A stretch of 64,000 nt of DNA from Solirubrum koreensis (GCF_039541855.1 NZ_BAABHA010000010.1:124001-188000); one strand, 5' to 3'; counted from the stretch's first letter, positions 7,946 through 17,010 are shown. Translations and numbers: made by a program. The notes: generated by a model not told the origin, from the sequence alone.

Positions 7946-8407
7946 ATGAACTGGAACCGGATTAAGGAAGAAGTATACGTCGTCGATGGATCGTTACTCT
8001 ACTTGCACGTGCTGGATACCACCGTTGAGGACTGGCGTCGGTGGGTCGGACTAGTCAATAAAACCTATGCGGTAGAATTTCATAACTGACCGGCTGATCG
8101 AACGGAGGACAAAGTTGATTTCGCGGTATTACTCAGGCAGTGGGAGAACCCAGACGAGCTAGAGTGGAGCGTCCTTAAAATCAAGATTAGGGATTACACG
8201 GTGAATTGTCATTTCCTCTGGAGCGGAGAAATCCAGAGTGACGTTCATCCTGCCGATTTTCAGCAACCAGCAGATCATGAAGCTCTGCTAGCCTACCTGC
8301 AACTGGTTTCGACTACACTGCAGAAGCCAGTGCTGCTGGCGCCCGAAGGCGCCCCGGAGGTTGTGCTGCTGGAGGTGACTGGAACGGAGGTTCGGTACTA
8401 CTTCTAA
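7946..8407 (+). pseudogene. Hypothetical gene interrupted by an in-frame TGA
   Basis: From ATG at 7946 the frame codes for 47 residues (MNWNRIKEEVYVVDGSLLYL...), meets TGA at 8087-8089, and continues open in the same frame for another 105 codons to the stop at 8405-8407. The two halves join into a plausible small acidic soluble protein of about 152 residues, ending GTEVRYYF. No family is recognised; size and composition recall small immunity-type or barrel-like proteins, but this is a guess. A single base change (CGA or TGG to TGA) would explain the stop. A hairpin follows directly after the natural end. Confidence 0.6.
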
Positions 8408-8410
8408 TAG

Positions 8411-8449
8411 CCAAAGCGCGCTGCCGAATTTATTGGCAGCGCGCTTTGG
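8411..8449. terminator. Perfect 15-bp hairpin between convergent genes
   Basis: CCAAAGCGCGCTGCC (8411-8425) pairs exactly with 8435-8449 around a 9-nt A/T loop. It lies between the interrupted gene and the convergent nuclease gene. There is no strong T tract, so termination efficiency is uncertain. Confidence 0.6.
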
Positions 8450-8481
8450 CGGCTTAATAAGAGCTGATAGCTGTATTGACG

Positions 8482-9267
8482 TTAATCCAACGACTTGTTC
8501 AGCACCTCGGCCAACCGAATACCAGCCCGCGACAGGCACTGGCGCACGTCCTCGATGTGCGAGGTGTAGTACTGCTCCTCCAGGGTTGTGCCGGTGGGGG
8601 CTTCGGCGTAGAGCTTAGTGCTGAGCTGATACGATTGAAACAGCCACTGCTCCATCGGGTCGCGGCGCCAGATTTTGGCGGTGCGCTTCTCGGGGTGGTC
8701 GTAGTTGGCGGCCATCTGCTGGTAGGAGAGGTTCTGTACCTGAATCAGGCCGCTGTCCCAGAGGCGGTGCAGGTTGGTGCCTTTGCCCTGAAACTGCAGC
8801 TGGATGTCGTTGCCGCCTTTGTCTTCGGCCCGGCTGATGTGCATGGGTTGGTGAATGTCGCCTACGATGTGCACCACGAATTTCAACGCCACAATGCGTT
8901 GGTCGCGCGGTTGCTTCTTATCGGTAAGTATCCGGATGTTGTCGTTCAGGGCTTGGTAGGCGTTTGGTTCGGTTTTGGCCTTCAGCTGCTCATTGAAAGC
9001 GGGGAATTCCAAGCCCAAGGGCAGGTTAACGAAATGCCAGGGGGCAGTGCTTTTGTACTCGGGCGTGCTGCGTACTTCGTCGGCCCAAGTAGAAACGCTG
9101 GCCAGGGTTTCGGAACCCAGCAGCTCTTTCACCTGGCGGGCGGCTTTGCGGGAGAGGTGGCGTTCGGCAATGAGGCCCACCGTGCGGTGCCCCTCGGCGC
9201 CCCAGGCAAATACCAGGTGGGGAAAGAGGAGCAGCAGCAGCAGCGCGGGGCGGATGAATACGGGCAT
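8482..9267 (-). CDS. Secreted S1/P1-type nuclease
   Basis: A 261-residue zinc-dependent single-strand nuclease of the S1/P1 family. The signal peptide (MPVFIRPALLLLLLFPHLVFA) should be cut just before WGAEGHR, leaving Trp1, whose backbone and amino group bind zinc in this family. Further ligands are visible: His in EGHRTVG, Asp in STWADEVR, His in APWHFVNL, and HIVGDIHQPMH with DKGGND. An open frame extends upstream to 9426, but only the ATG at 9267 gives a correct signal peptide. Probably a periplasmic or secreted nucleic-acid scavenging enzyme. Confidence 0.93.
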   Translation of the reverse strand: MPVFIRPALLLLLLFPHLVFAWGAEGHRTVGLIAERHLSRKAARQVKELLGSETLASVSTWADEVRSTPEYKSTAPWHFVNLPLGLEFPAFNEQLKAKTEPNAYQALNDNIRILTDKKQPRDQRIVALKFVVHIVGDIHQPMHISRAEDKGGNDIQLQFQGKGTNLHRLWDSGLIQVQNLSYQQMAANYDHPEKRTAKIWRRDPMEQWLFQSYQLSTKLYAEAPTGTTLEEQYYTSHIEDVRQCLSRAGIRLAEVLNKSLD

Positions 9268-9438
9268 GGAACGATTCCCTGCTTGCCTTCGAAAACACTT
9301 CGGAGCAAATGGGCGCGCAAGTAGGCAAACAACCCGCCGCCGAACAAATTCAGTGAAATGATAATCCTGGAAAACGGCCTCTTGATTTCGAAAGGCGTAT
9401 AGAAGGTCTTGCTTGTACATTCCCAAACTACACGACCA

Positions 9439-10560
9439 ATGGCAACCAAACTCAAAAAACTAAAGGATCAGGTTATTGTAATTACCGGCGCTTCCAGCGG
9501 TATAGGCTTGGTAACGGCCCGCATGGCAGCTCGCAAAGGGGCGAAATTGGTGCTGGCGGCCCGCAGCGAAGCCGCATTGCGGCAGCTGGTTTCTGAGATT
9601 GAGCAAGAAGGTGGGAAGGCCACGTACATCGTGGCCGATGTTAGCCAGCCCGACGCGGCCCGCACCATTGCCCAAAAAGCCCTGACCACTTTCGGCGGCT
9701 TCGATACCTGGGTGAACAATGCCGGGGTGTCCATTTACGGCAAAGTGGAGGAAACCCCCATCGAAGACATGCGGCAACTGTTCGACGTGAACTTCTGGGG
9801 GTTGGTGAATGGCTCGTTGGAGGCGGCCAAGCATTTGAAGCAGAAAGGCGGTGCCATCATTAACGTGGGTAGCATTCTGTCGGATGTAACGGCAATTCTG
9901 CAAACCATCTACTCGGCTAGCAAGCACGCCGTGAAAGGCTTTACCGACGGCCTGCGCATGGAGCTGGAAATGGACGGCGCGCCGGTGTCGGTAACGCTCA
10001 TTCAACCCGCAGCCATTGACACGCCGTACCCCGTGCACGCCAAAAACTACATGGAGCGCGAAGCCAAGCACGCACCGCCCGCTTATGCTCCCGAAACCGT
10101 AGCACGCGCCATTTTGCACTGCTGCGCCACCCACGAGCGGAGCGTGGTGGTAGGCGGTGGCGGCCGTGCCTTTATCAGCATGGAGCAATGGACGCCCGCC
10201 CTGCTCGATAAGTTTATGGAGAAGTCCTTCGTGAAGCAGGAAAAGGCCGATTACCCGCCGCGCCCCATCGGTCAGAATGCCCTCGACCGCCCCATGGGCG
10301 CCCTAGAGGAACGCGGCAACTACCCCGGTCATACCCGCGAGACTAGCTATTATACAGAGGTTGTAACCAGCAAGAGCCCGGTTCTGAAATCGGCTTTGGC
10401 CTTGGGGGCTGGATTAGCCCTGGCCACCTGGTTGAGCAAGTCCCGAACCAGTAGCAACTCAGAAGACGCACATGCACGTCCATCACAAAACAGCAGTAAC
10501 GGCACCTATGCCAGCAACGACCACCGCTACGCGCAGGCTCGCCGCGAAGACTTGCCCTAG
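9439..10560 (+). CDS. SDR family oxidoreductase with C-terminal extension
   Basis: A 373-residue short-chain dehydrogenase. The Rossmann motif TGASSGIG, the NNAG motif and catalytic YSASK are present, with a Ser (VGSILSD) about 13 residues earlier. Classical SDRs are about 250 residues; the extra 120 include a hydrophobic helix (LKSALALGAGLALATWL) and a polar Ser/Asn-rich tail, so the enzyme may be membrane-attached. ATG 9439 was chosen over an upstream in-frame start because it leads straight into the nucleotide-binding strand. Transcribed divergently from the nuclease. Confidence 0.9.
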   Translation: MATKLKKLKDQVIVITGASSGIGLVTARMAARKGAKLVLAARSEAALRQLVSEIEQEGGKATYIVADVSQPDAARTIAQKALTTFGGFDTWVNNAGVSIYGKVEETPIEDMRQLFDVNFWGLVNGSLEAAKHLKQKGGAIINVGSILSDVTAILQTIYSASKHAVKGFTDGLRMELEMDGAPVSVTLIQPAAIDTPYPVHAKNYMEREAKHAPPAYAPETVARAILHCCATHERSVVVGGGGRAFISMEQWTPALLDKFMEKSFVKQEKADYPPRPIGQNALDRPMGALEERGNYPGHTRETSYYTEVVTSKSPVLKSALALGAGLALATWLSKSRTSSNSEDAHARPSQNSSNGTYASNDHRYAQARREDLP

Positions 10561-10577
10561 CATAATTTAAAGCAATT

Positions 10578-10613
10578 AAAAGCCCCGCTGGCCGTAGCTA
10601 GCGGGGCTTTTTT
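10578..10613. terminator. Intrinsic terminator after the SDR gene
   Basis: A 12-bp stem with G+C core (AAAAGCCCCGCT) and T run, between the SDR gene and the convergent TPR gene; A and T runs on either side allow bidirectional use. Confidence 0.85.
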
Positions 10614-10642
10614 GTGGTCTGTATCCAGTCGATTGCCGAAGC

Positions 10643-11473
10643 CTACTTGGTGGTCAGCGTACGCATCAAAGCATCTATATCGTGCATCGATACTTCGTCG
10701 GGCATGCTTACGTACGGGTCGTTAAGCCGATGCTTCTGCTGCCACAGGGCCTTGGCTGTTTGGAGTTGGGTTATAGCCGCTTTGGTTTCGTGCCGTTTGT
10801 AGTGGGCCAAGGCCGTGTAGTAGTAAGTTTCGGCTAGCCGTTCGTTCACGGTGCGCTGCCGGGCGAAATCGGCCAAAGCGCCGGTGTATTCGCCCAGGCG
10901 CAACTTGGTAGTGCCCCGGTGGAGGTAGTCGTAAATGCCCACGCGGTCCTGCTTGGTGTTGTCGGCAATGCACAGATCGAACGTTGCCAGTGCGCCGCGC
11001 AGGTCGCCCAACTCCCGCTGGCACAGGCCGGCCACCATGCGCAGGTCGTAGGATCCGTCGCCCGATTGTCCCGGCTGATTGTTCGTCAACGTTTGCAGCC
11101 GTTGCAGGTCAAGCAGTGCGCCCCGGTAATCGTGCACAAACTTGAAGCGGCACCAGCCCCGGTCGCCCAGGTACCGGTCGGGCTGCAGCTGCACGGCCAC
11201 GTCCATCAGTTGCTTCCAGGTCTGAAAATCGCCCCGCTTCAGAAACGGCACCGACTTCTCGTGGTAGGAATAGGCAAAGGTGGGGCACGCCGCAATGGCG
11301 CGGTCGAAGTACACTTGCGACTGGATGGAGCCCTGGGGAAACTCAATGGCTTGCAGGTACAACTCGCAGGCAGCGCGTTCAGGGGACCCAGATGGGTAAA
11401 TCCTGCAATTAGGCTGCGCGCCAGCTATTTGTACAAGCAACGACAGCAGCAAGAAAAGTAGGCAATGCTTCAT
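10643..11473 (-). CDS. Secreted tetratricopeptide repeat protein
   Basis: A 276-residue protein with a signal peptide (MKHCLLFLLLSLLVQIAGAQ) followed by helical TPR-like repeats; the clearest are GDLRGALATFDLCIAD, GEYTGALADFARQRTV and AHYKRHETKAAITQLQTA. The mature part has several Cys residues. Probably a periplasmic protein-interaction scaffold; partner unknown. Its start codon overlaps the stop of the upstream gene by 4 nt (ATGA), so the two are translationally coupled. Confidence 0.78.
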   Translation of the reverse strand: MKHCLLFLLLSLLVQIAGAQPNCRIYPSGSPERAACELYLQAIEFPQGSIQSQVYFDRAIAACPTFAYSYHEKSVPFLKRGDFQTWKQLMDVAVQLQPDRYLGDRGWCRFKFVHDYRGALLDLQRLQTLTNNQPGQSGDGSYDLRMVAGLCQRELGDLRGALATFDLCIADNTKQDRVGIYDYLHRGTTKLRLGEYTGALADFARQRTVNERLAETYYYTALAHYKRHETKAAITQLQTAKALWQQKHRLNDPYVSMPDEVSMHDIDALMRTLTTK

Positions 11474-12000
11474 AGCGTGGCTTCGCGGATGCGGCCCTTA
11501 TCGACGACGAACGTGATGTAGTAATAGCTGTCCTGGGTTTCGCCATTAATCAGGCCCGGCTCCCAGCCTTTCAGGCTGCGGCAGGCCCGCAGCACGTCGG
11601 CTACAAGCGCCGGCTCATACGGCTGCGGCCGGTACTCCGAATCGAGCGTGCTGACGCGAAACCGGTCGGTTTCGCCGCGGTGGTTTACCACGAAACGTAC
11701 GGTGAGGTAACCGCTGGCAGCGCCGCGAGCAGGCAAGGGCAGCAGAGCCTCGTGCAACAGCCGGCGCAATTCCAGCCGCCCGCCCGTGAAACTGGTGGCG
11801 AAGTTGTAATACTGATAGATCGGGCGGTTCGGGCGTAAGGCAAAGTCGGCGCGGTCCTGCGTTGGGTCAAAAGCAATATCCCCAACATGGTACTTGGGGT
11901 TATAAGGGAGAGGAATAGCAGCCGAACTTCGCGTTCCAAACTGAGCCTGGAGCCCCAGGGGTAACATGAGGAATAGCAGCAGAAGCCAGCATTTGGGCAT
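11470..12000 (-). CDS. Secreted protein with TonB C-terminal-like domain
   Basis: A 176-residue protein with signal peptide (MPKCWLLLLFLMLPLGLQAQ). Residues about 95-176 resemble the TonB C-terminal beta-alpha-beta unit: GYLTVRFVVNHRGETDRFRV, then a helix ending RACRSLKGWEPG, then YYYITFVVDKG. The transmembrane anchor and Pro-rich linker of a true TonB are absent, so it is more likely a stand-alone periplasmic protein with this fold. It overlaps the following TPR gene by 4 nt. Function unknown. Confidence 0.65.
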   Translation of the reverse strand: MPKCWLLLLFLMLPLGLQAQFGTRSSAAIPLPYNPKYHVGDIAFDPTQDRADFALRPNRPIYQYYNFATSFTGGRLELRRLLHEALLPLPARGAASGYLTVRFVVNHRGETDRFRVSTLDSEYRPQPYEPALVADVLRACRSLKGWEPGLINGETQDSYYYITFVVDKGRIREATL

Positions 12001-12261
12001 AAGGTTAATGTGAGGTTGGGTAGATAACCTGGTAATGGAAGCTCAACGGTTGGTAATGCGTCTTGGTGTAATGCGTCAGCAATTATTTAGCCTGCACCAG
12101 GGAAAGGAATAGAGGACTTAATAAACCGAAGGCTCGATCAGCAGTTAGCGGACTCATTTTTAAGCTATAAACGACATTTTTGCATCACCACTTTGGAGGG
12201 AGGGTTATCAGCAATATCTGCAACTTGCTTTACTGTTTTTCAGCATAAATATTGTCAGAGA

Positions 12262-12681
12262 ATGAAGTTCAGAGAGTCATACTGCTTGAAAACCGCATTC
12301 GAAATGTACTCCGCAAATCAAAGCCGGCAGCAGGTTGAGCAAATGCTAGTAAGCGAAGGAGCCGATTGTGAAAATGCCCCGCAATTAGCCCTGAGTTATT
12401 ACAAGGATTATCTGTACCTCGCTTTAGAGGAACAGAAGAAAAGGCGCAAGAAGGCTGATGGGCAGATCGTGGCTGGTACGATTATTATGCTGTGCAGTGT
12501 GGCCCTGACGCTTATCGTGTATTGGGGTCTGAATGGCAATGACCTGCTCGTGTATTATGGCGCCACCGTTTGCGGCATTGCGTTGCTTATTAAAGGTATT
12601 ACGGAGAAAAATGCGGCAAATTCAAACAGTGCATTGCTGACAGAGAAATTGAAGTCGTCGCAGATTTTCAGCTTTGAATAA
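12262..12681 (+). CDS. Hypothetical protein with two membrane segments
   Basis: About 139 residues from ATG 12262 (MKFRESYCLKTAFEMYSANQ). A longer version from a TTG at 12193 adds 23 residues, but that TTG lies within about 15 nt of a promoter-like CATTTTTG (12174-12181), favouring the ATG. After a cytoplasmic helical N-terminus and basic EEQKKRRKKADG there are two hydrophobic helices (GTIIMLCSVALTLIVYWGL and YYGATVCGIALLIKGI). No family recognised. It is less G+C-rich than its neighbours. Confidence 0.6.
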   Translation: MKFRESYCLKTAFEMYSANQSRQQVEQMLVSEGADCENAPQLALSYYKDYLYLALEEQKKRRKKADGQIVAGTIIMLCSVALTLIVYWGLNGNDLLVYYGATVCGIALLIKGITEKNAANSNSALLTEKLKSSQIFSFE

Positions 12682-12773
12682 AGAAGGCCCGCTGGCATTT
12701 GCCAAAGTCCCTTTTGTACTTATGATAACAATAATCAGCTTTAGTAGGTACGTGAGCGTTAACTAAGAAATGC

Positions 12774-13289
12774 TCAAGAGGCAACGTGTTTAGATGTGTC
12801 ATAAATGCGTTCTTCCAGGAGGGTTTGCAGCTTGCGCAGGTAGCGCTGCATCATCCAGCCGCTGTACCAGCGCAGGAACCACAGGGGCGGGGCAAAGCCC
12901 AAAGCTCGTTGCACTACCTGCTGTTCGAACTGCAACGTGTAAACGAATTCCGTAACCGACGGGCTAAGGGGCGTGAAGCTTCGTTCAACGCAGGTCCAAA
13001 CGGGACTGTCTGCCGTACTAGAGCACCTTATGTACTGGTTTGGCTCGTAGGCTTCGTAAACCAGGGTCGTTATCGAATGGGGTAATTTGGCCGACAAACA
13101 AGCGTCTTCAGTTGCAATAACTCCAAGACCCGGTTGCGCAGCGTCCAGTGCGGTACCGTTGATTTCCTGCCGCCAATCCCTGTCGTTACGCAAGTCGGCA
13201 ACGTAGCCAAAAACCTGTTCAACTGGGGCCTGAATAACAATTCGCCGTTCAACAGCCACGACTGGCGAACATGGTTCTACTTGACTCAT
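12774..13289 (-). CDS. SRPBCC (START/Bet v1-like) family protein
   Basis: About 171 residues from Met at 13289 (MSQVEPCSPVV); the Met two codons earlier (13295) is also possible and the frame stays open to 13382. The opening strand ERRIVIQAPVEQVFGYVADLRNDRDW is the hallmark of SRPBCC proteins, followed by alternating strands and a long C-terminal helix (WMMQRYLRKLQTLLEERI). Such domains bind hydrophobic ligands in a helix-grip cavity. Ligand unknown. It stands alone between two terminator-flanked units. Confidence 0.8.
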   Translation of the reverse strand: MSQVEPCSPVVAVERRIVIQAPVEQVFGYVADLRNDRDWRQEINGTALDAAQPGLGVIATEDACLSAKLPHSITTLVYEAYEPNQYIRCSSTADSPVWTCVERSFTPLSPSVTEFVYTLQFEQQVVQRALGFAPPLWFLRWYSGWMMQRYLRKLQTLLEERIYDTSKHVAS

Positions 13290-13422
13290 CTTCATTTGTA
13301 CTGTGCCGCTATATGCGACGTTTTTCCTCTTTGCAGAGGTAAAGGTCCAGTACACGAGGCGCAGCCACAATCGCACGATCATGTGGCTGGTTCAGTAAAA
13401 AAATAGTCGGACGTCTTGACGC

Positions 13423-13458
13423 AAAAAGCCCCGCCGGCAGCTGCCGGCGGGGCTTTTT
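13423..13458. terminator. 36-bp perfect palindrome acting as terminator
   Basis: The sequence is fully self-complementary (18 bp each arm) with A run on the left and T run on the right. It lies 16 nt beyond the pckA stop and is suited to bidirectional termination. Confidence 0.85.
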
Positions 13459-13474
13459 AAATCAGGTTTTACAA

Positions 13475-15103
13475 CTATGCGTTGGCTACAGCTTCCACTT
13501 TCGGAGCGCCGGCCAGGATTTCTTCGTTGGCGAAATCAGCGTACTTCTTGAAGTTGTTCACGAACTTCTCGGCCAGCGAGGCAGCCGTTTTGTCGTAACC
13601 CTCTTTGTCCGACCACGTGTTGCGCGGATCAAGGATTTCGGTGGGTACGCCGGGCACCGAAGCCGGAACTTCCACGCCGAAGATGGGGTGCTTCACGAAC
13701 TCCACGTCGTTGAGTTTGCCTTCCAGCGCGGCCGTAATCATGGCGCGGGTGTAGGGCAGCTTCATGCGCGAGCCTACGCCGTACGAGCCACCGCTCCAGC
13801 CGGTGTTAATCAGCCACACGTTCACTTCGTGCTCTTCCATTTTCTGGCCCAGCATTTCGGCGTACTTGGTGGGGTGCAGCGGCAGGAACACGGCGCCGAA
13901 GCAGGCCGAGAACGTAGTTTGCGGCTCGGTAATGCCCATTTCCGTACCGGCTACCTTGGCGGTGTAACCCGACATGAAGTGGTACATGGCGTGGCTCTTG
14001 TCGAGGCGCGAAATGGGAGGCAGTACCCCGAAAGCATCGGCCGTGAGGAAGAAGATGTTCTTCGGCACACCGGCTACCGATGGCTCGATGGCGTTGTCGA
14101 TGTAGTTGATGGGGTAGGCGGTGCGGGTGTTTTCCGTCACCGACTTGTTAGCGTAATCAACGGTGTGCGTGCCGGGGATAAAGCGCGTGTTTTCCACAAT
14201 CGAGCCGAACTTGATGGCGTCCCAGATCTGGGGCTCCTTCTCCTTGCTCAGGTCGATAACCTTGGCGTAGCAGCCACCTTCGAAGTTGAAGATGCCGTTC
14301 TGGCCGGGCATCCAGCCGTGCTCGTCGTCGCCAATCAGGCCGCGGTTCGGGTCGGCCGACAGGGTGGTTTTGCCGGTGCCGGAGAGGCCGAAGAAAATGG
14401 CTGCGTCGCCGCTTTCGCCTACGTTAGCCGAGCAGTGCATGGGCAGCGTTTCCCGCTCGTGGGGGAGCAGGTAGTTCAGCACACCGAAGATGCCTTTCTT
14501 CATTTCGCCGGCGTAGCCCGTACCACCAATCAGAATCATCTTCTTGGTGAAGTTCAGGATGGCGAAGTTGGGCTGGCGGGTACCGTCTACGGCCGGGTCA
14601 GCTTCGAAGCCGGGGGCGCAGATGATGGAGAAGTCGGGCGTCCAGCTGGTGTCAGCGCCTTCCTCGGGGCGCAGGAACATGTTGTAGCAGAACAGGTTGT
14701 GCCAGGCTAGCTCGTTTACTACGCGCAGCTTCAGCTCGTAGTCGGGGTGGGCGCCGGCCATGGCGTCGCGCACGTAAATCTTTTTGTCGGCCAGGTAAGC
14801 CACCATTTTCTGGTGCAGCTGGTCGAACTTGTCGGCATCAAACGGAATGTTGATGTCGCCCCACCATACGCTATCCTCGGTGTTGGCGTCGCGCACTACA
14901 AAACGGTCTTTGGGCGAGCGGCCGGTGAACTTGCCGGTGTCGGCCATCAGGGCGCCCGTGTCGGTGAGGGTGCCTTCGCCGTTCCGGAGGGCTTCCTCCA
15001 CCAGCTCGGCGGGCGTCAGGTTAAGACGTACCTCTTGGGCCTGGGTGATGCCCAGCGGCTTGAGGCGGTCCAGAGCAGCGGCGGAAGTGCTGGTTTCCAT
15101 CAT
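13475..15103 (-). CDS. pckA: Phosphoenolpyruvate carboxykinase (ATP)
   Basis: Cytoplasmic enzyme that converts oxaloacetate and ATP to PEP, CO2 and ADP, the entry step of gluconeogenesis. The 542-residue protein shows the kinase-1a P-loop GLSGTGKTTLSADP, the kinase-2 region NRGLIGDDEHGW, the substrate/metal site FNFEGGCYAK and NTGWSGGSYGVG. Length is standard for the ATP-dependent class. Two adjacent Met codons (15103 and 15100) can serve as start. An exact TATTTTTG box lies about 60 nt upstream. It shares the window with ppsA, the other PEP-forming enzyme. Confidence 0.97.
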   Translation of the reverse strand: MMETSTSAAALDRLKPLGITQAQEVRLNLTPAELVEEALRNGEGTLTDTGALMADTGKFTGRSPKDRFVVRDANTEDSVWWGDINIPFDADKFDQLHQKMVAYLADKKIYVRDAMAGAHPDYELKLRVVNELAWHNLFCYNMFLRPEEGADTSWTPDFSIICAPGFEADPAVDGTRQPNFAILNFTKKMILIGGTGYAGEMKKGIFGVLNYLLPHERETLPMHCSANVGESGDAAIFFGLSGTGKTTLSADPNRGLIGDDEHGWMPGQNGIFNFEGGCYAKVIDLSKEKEPQIWDAIKFGSIVENTRFIPGTHTVDYANKSVTENTRTAYPINYIDNAIEPSVAGVPKNIFFLTADAFGVLPPISRLDKSHAMYHFMSGYTAKVAGTEMGITEPQTTFSACFGAVFLPLHPTKYAEMLGQKMEEHEVNVWLINTGWSGGSYGVGSRMKLPYTRAMITAALEGKLNDVEFVKHPIFGVEVPASVPGVPTEILDPRNTWSDKEGYDKTAASLAEKFVNNFKKYADFANEEILAGAPKVEAVANA

Positions 15104-15164
15104 AAAAACGCGGTAGGTAGGTAAGGTAGGGAGAGTGGGAAATGGGAAATGGGGAAATCCGAGA

Positions 15165-15172
15165 CAAAAATA
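15165..15172 (-). promoter_or_regulatory. Putative pckA -7 element
   Basis: Minus-strand TATTTTTG, an exact TAnnTTTG match, 61 nt upstream of the pckA ATG. The leader between them contains a short repeated GTAG-type tract at 15112-15130. No -33 TTG at the standard distance. Confidence 0.45.
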
Positions 15173-15287
15173 GGCGAAAATCCGGTGTGGCAGTCCAGCC
15201 GACTCCTATTAATGCCCGTTGCCTTAGTGGGCCGCTCTACGCTGGCAAGGGGGTAACAGTTGGGAAAATTTGGCTAGATTTACCCGT

Positions 15288-15325
15288 AAGCCCCCAGCTC
15301 TGTTAAGCGGCTGGTGGGCTTTTTG
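15288..15325 (+). terminator. Terminator-like hairpin in the leader of the peptide transporter gene
   Basis: AAGCCCCCAGC (15288-15298) pairs with 15310-15321 through one bulged T, with an 11-nt loop and a TTTTT run after it. It lies upstream of the POT transporter ATG at 15369 and downstream of a TAGATTTA promoter-like box (15275-15282), with no + strand gene before it. It could be an attenuator or the end of a short leader RNA. Confidence 0.6.
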
Positions 15326-15368
15326 TTTCCTCTCCATTACTCCCAAACCCTCTTTTCTCCACGCACTC

Positions 15369-16796
15369 ATGCAAGTAGCCTCCGCTCAGGCCCAGCCGCC
15401 AACCCAAATGAGCACCAAGCACCCCCCCGGCCTGTACCTGCTGTTCTTCACCGAAATGTGGGAACGGTTTAGTTACTACGGCATGCGCGGTTTGCTGGTG
15501 TTGTACCTCACCAAAACGGCTGTGCAAGGCGGCTTGGGCATTCCCGAAGCCAGTGCCACGCTCATTTACGGTTACTTCACGGGCTTCGTGTACTTCACGC
15601 CCATCATCGGTGGCTACCTCGCCGATAAATACATAGGCCAGCGGCGCGCTATCCTTATTGGGGGTATTACCATGGCCCTTGCCCAGCTCTGCCTGTTTAT
15701 GCAGCCGGCGGTTTCCACCGACCCGGCCATTTTTGGCATGCCCTGGCCCACCGCCCTGGGCTTGCTGCTGCTGATTTTGGGCAACGGTTTCTTTAAGCCG
15801 AACATTTCGACCATCGTTGGTAAGCTCTACCAGCAAGGCGACCCAAAGCGCGACGCCGCTTTCACCATTTTCTACATGGGCATCAACGTGGGCGCCTTTT
15901 TTGCTCCGTTGGTCTGCGGTTACCTTGCCGAAGACCTGTTCGCCACCAAAACGGTGGTAAACGGCGTCACCGAAATCAGCAGCTACGGCTTCCGCTACGG
16001 TTTCTTGGCCGCCGGTATTGGCATGATGCTGGGCCAGCTGGCCTTTAACCTCCTCGGCAAGAAATACCTTGGCGACGTGGGCATGTACCCCGAAGGCCAT
16101 GGCGAAGACAAAACCATTGCCAAAGCCCCGCTCACCAAGGAAGAAACCGACCGCATGGCCGTTATCTTCATTATTACGCTGTTCGTGGTGTTCTTCTGGG
16201 CTGGTTTCGAGCAGGCTGGGTCATCCTTAACGCTCTACACCGATAAGTACATCAACCGCGACGTGTTCGGCTTCCTGATTCCGACCTCGTGGTTCCAGTC
16301 GGTTAACCCGCTCTTTATCGTGGCTTTTGCACCCGTAACGGCTGGTATTTGGCTGGCCCTCGGGCGCAAAGGCAAAGACCTGAGCATTCCGGTGAAGATG
16401 GGCCTGGGCATGATTCTGCTCGGTGCCGGCTTCCTGTTCATGGTGGGCGCCGTAATGGAGCGCGGCGGCGACGTGCAGGACACGACCATTAAGGCCAGCA
16501 TTTTGTGGCTGCTTGCTACGTACTTCTTCCACACCATCGGCGAGCTGTGCCTGTCGCCCATCGGCCTCTCGATGGTGTCGCGTCTGTCGCCGGTGTCGCT
16601 CACGTCCATGCTCATGGGCGTGTGGTTCCTGGCGCCCTTCGTGGCCCAGATTGCCGGTGGCTACATTGCTGCTTACGTAGAAGAGCTCGGTGCCCTAAAG
16701 GTGTTCGGCCTGATTGCCGCCTTCGTAATCGGGGCTGGCTTGCTGCTCATCCTCATTGCCAAAAAGCTGTTCCACATGATGCACGGCCGCGGGTAA
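15369..16796 (+). CDS. POT family peptide/proton symporter (DtpT-like)
   Basis: A 475-residue inner-membrane transporter of the proton-coupled oligopeptide family (major facilitator fold). It has the signature region YLLFFTEMWERFSYYGMR in TM1 (the E-x-x-E-R motif that couples protons), GGYLADKYIGQRRAI between TM2 and TM3, the PTR2 signature FYMGINVGAFFAPLVCGYL, and TM7 motif FFWAGFEQAGSS. ATG 15369 is preferred, 15408 (MSTKHPPG) is an alternative; the upstream open extension overlaps a terminator-like hairpin. It is followed by a strong terminator and a second POT gene, so the two are separate units. Confidence 0.93.
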   Translation: MQVASAQAQPPTQMSTKHPPGLYLLFFTEMWERFSYYGMRGLLVLYLTKTAVQGGLGIPEASATLIYGYFTGFVYFTPIIGGYLADKYIGQRRAILIGGITMALAQLCLFMQPAVSTDPAIFGMPWPTALGLLLLILGNGFFKPNISTIVGKLYQQGDPKRDAAFTIFYMGINVGAFFAPLVCGYLAEDLFATKTVVNGVTEISSYGFRYGFLAAGIGMMLGQLAFNLLGKKYLGDVGMYPEGHGEDKTIAKAPLTKEETDRMAVIFIITLFVVFFWAGFEQAGSSLTLYTDKYINRDVFGFLIPTSWFQSVNPLFIVAFAPVTAGIWLALGRKGKDLSIPVKMGLGMILLGAGFLFMVGAVMERGGDVQDTTIKASILWLLATYFFHTIGELCLSPIGLSMVSRLSPVSLTSMLMGVWFLAPFVAQIAGGYIAAYVEELGALKVFGLIAAFVIGAGLLLILIAKKLFHMMHGRG

Positions 16797-16819
16797 CTCC
16801 TGCCAGTATCATTTGACTT

Positions 16820-16856
16820 AAAAAGCCCCGCCGGAACTACTCCGGCGGGGCTTTTT
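16820..16856 (+). terminator. Terminator between the two peptide transporter genes
   Basis: A 16-bp G+C-rich stem (16820-16835 with 16841-16856) ending in TTTTT, 24 nt after the first POT stop codon. Confidence 0.9.
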
Positions 16857-17010
16857 GCGGCTCATTCCAGCGCGCAGCGAATCTGCGCAACCAAAGAGCC
16901 GTGAGGGTCACCTTTGGATCGGATGATCTTCGTCCGCTGCCGTAACAAAACGTGGTTACTTGCGCCCGTCTTCACTTCGTCCGGCTTGCTCATTCCCGAC
17001 GCCTCCCCGA

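Noticed and set aside
13688..14710. 340-codon open frame antisense to pckA
   Set aside because: It is the antisense of a strongly conserved enzyme in high-G+C DNA, where long shadow frames are expected; composition is Gly/Val/His-rich and not protein-like.
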